Assembly (NCBI RefSeq): GCF_900163835.1
Contig: NZ_FUKR01000032.1
Span: 1 to 64,000 of the forward strand
Reading direction: 5' to 3'
Source of the DNA: Mycetocola reblochoni REB411
GTDB taxonomy: Bacteria; Actinomycetota; Actinomycetes; Actinomycetales; Microbacteriaceae
Length of the DNA stretch: 64,000 bases
In this document: piece by piece, positions 61,479 to 64,000 of the stretch
How the letters are laid out: each line of letters starts with the position of its first letter
Numbering within the stretch: position 1 is the first letter of the stretch
The notes under the pieces: model-generated
Databases searched by the model: none
Seen by the model: the letters and a program-made list of their open reading frames with translations, nothing else
Told to the model about the DNA's origin: nothing
Position numbers and translations under genes: made by a program

Positions 61479-62382
61479 CACCCCCGCCGCCGGCCGTCGC
61501 CGCCCGCCTGAGGTCGACAGGACCCAGGCCTCCCAGGCAGCCGTGCGCGCACGGCAGGCCAGGGCGGAGGTGAAGAGGGCGGTCGCCGCGGGGGACCGTG
61601 ACGCGCTCGACGTGCTCGCCGCGGCCACCACCGACCCCGCGGGGGTCGAGGGGCGCATCCGGGTGACCGAGTTCCTGCTCTCCCTGCCCGCGATCGGCAA
61701 GACCAAGCTGCCGCGTGTGCTCGAGTCCCTCGGCATCTCCGCCTCGAAGCGGCTCGGCGGCCTCGGCGTGCACCAGCGCGCCCGACTCAGGGCGTACCTC
61801 GAGTCACGCCGTCCCGGGGGAACCGCCGTTCCCCGGCTCGTCGTCCTCGCCGGTCCGACGGCCGTCGGAAAGGGCACGGTCGCGGGGTACATCCGTGAGC
61901 GCTTCCCCGAGGTCCTGCTCTCCGTCTCTGCCACGACCCGCGCCCCACGCCCCGGCGAGGTCGAGGGCGTGAGCTACTACTTCGTCGACGACGCCCGCTT
62001 CGACGCCATGGTCGAGCGCGGCGAGCTGCTGGAGTGGGCGACCGTGCACAATTCGCACCGCTACGGCACGCCGCGCGCGCCGATCGACGAGGCGCTGGCC
62101 AGGGGCGAGAGCGTCCTGCTCGAGATCGACCTGCAGGGAGCCCGCCAGGTCCGACGGTCCATGCCGGAGGCCACCCTCGTCTTCCTGCTGCCGCCGAGCT
62201 GGGACGAGCTGGTGCGCCGGCTGGTCGGCAGGGGCACCGAGAGCGAGGAGGAACGCGAACGGCGGCTGCGGACGGCCCGCGTCGAACTGGCCGCCCAGGA
62301 CGAGTTCGACCACCGCGTCGTCAACCACGACGTGGCCGAAGCGGCCGCGGAGGTCGTACACTTGTTGACATCGCCTGCCTGA
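61462..62382 (+). CDS. gmk: mIHF-guanylate kinase fusion
   Basis: 306 residues. Residues about 20-115 are an actinobacterial integration host factor (mIHF) unit ([32 protein letters not shown]), and about 125-306 are guanylate kinase: P-loop [30 protein letters not shown], and [10 protein letters not shown]. In many Actinobacteria these are two neighbouring genes (mihF then gmk); here they form one frame. DNA binding and GMP phosphorylation are both probable. GGAGG precedes the start. Confidence 0.9.
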   Translation: MSVSDDTPAAGRRRPPEVDRTQASQAAVRARQARAEVKRAVAAGDRDALDVLAAATTDPAGVEGRIRVTEFLLSLPAIGKTKLPRVLESLGISASKRLGGLGVHQRARLRAYLESRRPGGTAVPRLVVLAGPTAVGKGTVAGYIRERFPEVLLSVSATTRAPRPGEVEGVSYYFVDDARFDAMVERGELLEWATVHNSHRYGTPRAPIDEALARGESVLLEIDLQGARQVRRSMPEATLVFLLPPSWDELVRRLVGRGTESEEERERRLRTARVELAAQDEFDHRVVNHDVAEAAAEVVHLLTSPA

Positions 62383-62443
62383 GCGCCGCTCGGCGTCCCG
62401 GCATCGTTCCCGCTTTCGACACCCACTCAAGGAGTGTGACCAC

Positions 62444-62701
62444 GTGGCTGACAAGCTCACCGGAATCATCGACCCGCCCATCGACGAGCTGCTCGCCCGC
62501 GTCGACTCGAAGTACGCGCTGGTCATCTTCGCGTCCAAGCGGGCCCGCCAGATCAACGACTACTACGCCGACCTGCAGGAGGGCAGCCTGTTCGACAACG
62601 TCGGACCGCTCGTCGACTCCAACGTCGAGGACAAGCCGCTGTCGGTGGCTCTGCACGAGATCAACGAGGACAAGCTCGTCCTGAAGCCGATCAGCGAGTA
62701 G
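62444..62701 (+). CDS. rpoZ: RNA polymerase omega subunit
   Basis: 85 residues from GTG 62444 with AAGGAG upstream. Starts [16 protein letters not shown] and has the conserved [18 protein letters not shown]. Binds the beta-prime subunit and helps assembly. It follows gmk as usual. Confidence 0.95.
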   Translation: MADKLTGIIDPPIDELLARVDSKYALVIFASKRARQINDYYADLQEGSLFDNVGPLVDSNVEDKPLSVALHEINEDKLVLKPISE

Positions 62702-62731
62702 CACTCCGATGCGCGCACTGGGACGATCGCT

Positions 62732-63943
62732 GTGAGGATCGTCGTCGGGGTGACGGGTGGCATCGCCGCGTTCAAAGCGGTCGGTGTCATCCGTTCTCTC
62801 GTTGAGGGCGGCCACGACGTCCAGGTGATCCCCACGGAGGCGGCGCTGCGCTTCGTCGGGCTCCCCACCTGGGAGGCGATCTCGCGCGCGGAGGTGCACA
62901 CCGATCTGTTCACCGGCGTCGCCGAGGTCAGGCACGTGGCGCTCGGGCAGGGCGCGGACGCGATCCTCATCGTCCCCGCGACGGCGAACACGATCGCGCG
63001 CCTGGCGGCCGGTCTCGCGGACGACCTGCTGACGAACACCGTCCTCGCCTCCACGGCCCCGCTGATCATCGCCCCGGCGATGCACACGGAGATGTGGCGG
63101 AATGCGGCGACCAGGGCGAACATCGCCCGCCTGACCGAGCGGGGCGCGCGCATCGTCGGCCCGGGGACGGGGCGGCTGACCGGCTCCGACTCCGGCGAGG
63201 GGCGGCTCGTCGATACCGAGGTCATCCTCGCCGAGCTGGACGCCGTCGTCTCGACAAGGCGTGACCTCGCCGGCACGCGGATTCTGGTCTCCGCGGGCGG
63301 GACGCGGGAGCCGATCGACCCGGTGCGCTTCATCGGCAACCGCTCCAGCGGGCGTCAGGGCGTCGCCATCGCCGCCGCCGCGCGGGCGAGGGGTGCCGAG
63401 GTCACCCTCGTCGCCGCCCACCTGGAGGTCCCCGTCCCCGCGGGCGTGCGCACGATCGAGGTGTCGCGCGCGGCCGAGCTCGAGTCCGCGCTCGTGGCCG
63501 AGCAGCCGGCGGCGGACGTGGTCGTCATGGCGGCGGCCGTGTCCGACTTCCGCGTCGCCGTCGCGAGCGATCGCAAGATCAGCAAGCAGGACACCGGGGA
63601 GGCGCTCGCGCTCGATCTCGTGCAGAACCCCGACATCCTGCGCGGCCTGGTCCGGACCGCTCCCGAGGGTCAGCGCGTCGTCGGCTTCGCCGCGGAGACC
63701 GTCGACGACGCCGACGAGCTGCTCAGGCGTGGACGTGCGAAGCGCGAACGCAAGGGAGCCGATTTCCTCGTCCTCAACAGTGTGGGCGTCGACCACGGCT
63801 TCGTCGAGGACCGTAACAGCGTCATCGTGATCGACGCGTCCGGCGATATAGTTGCCACGGCTGCAGGGGACAAGCTGTCGGTGGCCGACCGCATCCTGGA
63901 TGCCGTCACCGGTACCGCCTCGGAGCCGGCGACACCGCGGTGA
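62732..63943 (+). CDS. coaBC: Phosphopantothenoylcysteine decarboxylase/synthetase CoaBC
   Basis: 403 residues, GTG start. Two steps of CoA synthesis. CoaC half: VGVTGGIAAFKA, and PAMHTEMW (family usual form PAMNxxMW); CoaB half: GTREPIDPVRFIGNRSSGRQG, VVMAAAVSDFRV and LVLNSVGVDHGF. Downstream 57 bases to the edge hold no recognisable start; metK is expected next. Confidence 0.94.
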   Translation: MRIVVGVTGGIAAFKAVGVIRSLVEGGHDVQVIPTEAALRFVGLPTWEAISRAEVHTDLFTGVAEVRHVALGQGADAILIVPATANTIARLAAGLADDLLTNTVLASTAPLIIAPAMHTEMWRNAATRANIARLTERGARIVGPGTGRLTGSDSGEGRLVDTEVILAELDAVVSTRRDLAGTRILVSAGGTREPIDPVRFIGNRSSGRQGVAIAAAARARGAEVTLVAAHLEVPVPAGVRTIEVSRAAELESALVAEQPAADVVVMAAAVSDFRVAVASDRKISKQDTGEALALDLVQNPDILRGLVRTAPEGQRVVGFAAETVDDADELLRRGRAKRERKGADFLVLNSVGVDHGFVEDRNSVIVIDASGDIVATAAGDKLSVADRILDAVTGTASEPATPR

Positions 63944-64000
63944 TCCGGCGACTTCACGCCGGGTCGGCGCCGACGGTCGGGGCGCGCCCCGCCACCGCTC

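Overview
The window comes from a high-GC actinobacterium. Gene order (thrS, HIT, pdxST, yebC, ruvCAB, yajC-secDF, rel; then alaS, ruvX, mltG, aroECKBQ, efp, nusB, pyr-car operon, gmk, rpoZ, coaBC) is the conserved actinobacterial backbone. The mIHF-guanylate kinase fusion, the Xre-MurA-like fusion and the many GTG starts and 4-base overlaps suggest Micrococcales, probably Microbacteriaceae; the family assignment is inference.

Bases 1 to about 18,900 are accessory DNA, visibly less GC-rich than the rest, and look like the right-hand part of an integrative or conjugative island. (a) 1-6480 is a manganese-linked module. The start of nrdI (class Ib ribonucleotide reductase) runs leftward off the edge. 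Divergent to it are a GTP-PEPCK-like gene with altered active-site residues, a Mn-type ABC transporter and a DtxR-like regulator that has lost its metal ligands. A canonical DtxR/MntR regulator faces this operon. A near-identical dyad lies in the nrdI/pckG intergenic region and immediately upstream of the canonical regulator, so the two loci appear co-regulated; an NrdR box precedes nrdI. (b) 6491-12053 is a conjugation-type block: a cytosine DNA methyltransferase with a second, well-initiated gene nested in another frame, a repeat-rich divergent region (oriT candidate), a MobF/TraA relaxase-helicase and a small membrane protein. (c) 12050-18144 is a leftward defence-type operon: SIR2-like protein, small middle protein, Rad50/SMC-like ATPase with a zinc hook, and a DUF4209 protein carrying the HEPN-like RNxxxHG motif. 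The first three resemble the Lamassu-Sir2/ABC-3C architecture; the fourth is the unusual part. (d) A double-HTH gene and about 225 bases without a gene close the island.

From 18,920 onward the DNA is ordinary chromosome: corA, an Xre-fused MurA-like enzyme, a polar amino acid (cystine-type) ABC transporter, thrS and its HIT neighbour, PLP synthase, Holliday-junction processing, Sec accessory factors, the stringent-response enzyme, a DUF349 protein, cyclophilin, rarA, rpsD, alaS, the shikimate operon, efp-nusB, the complete pyr-car operon with a PyrR-binding leader, and nucleotide/CoA genes to the right edge. Four large perfect or near-perfect hairpins mark likely operon ends. I saw no rRNA, tRNA, CRISPR array or insertion sequence.
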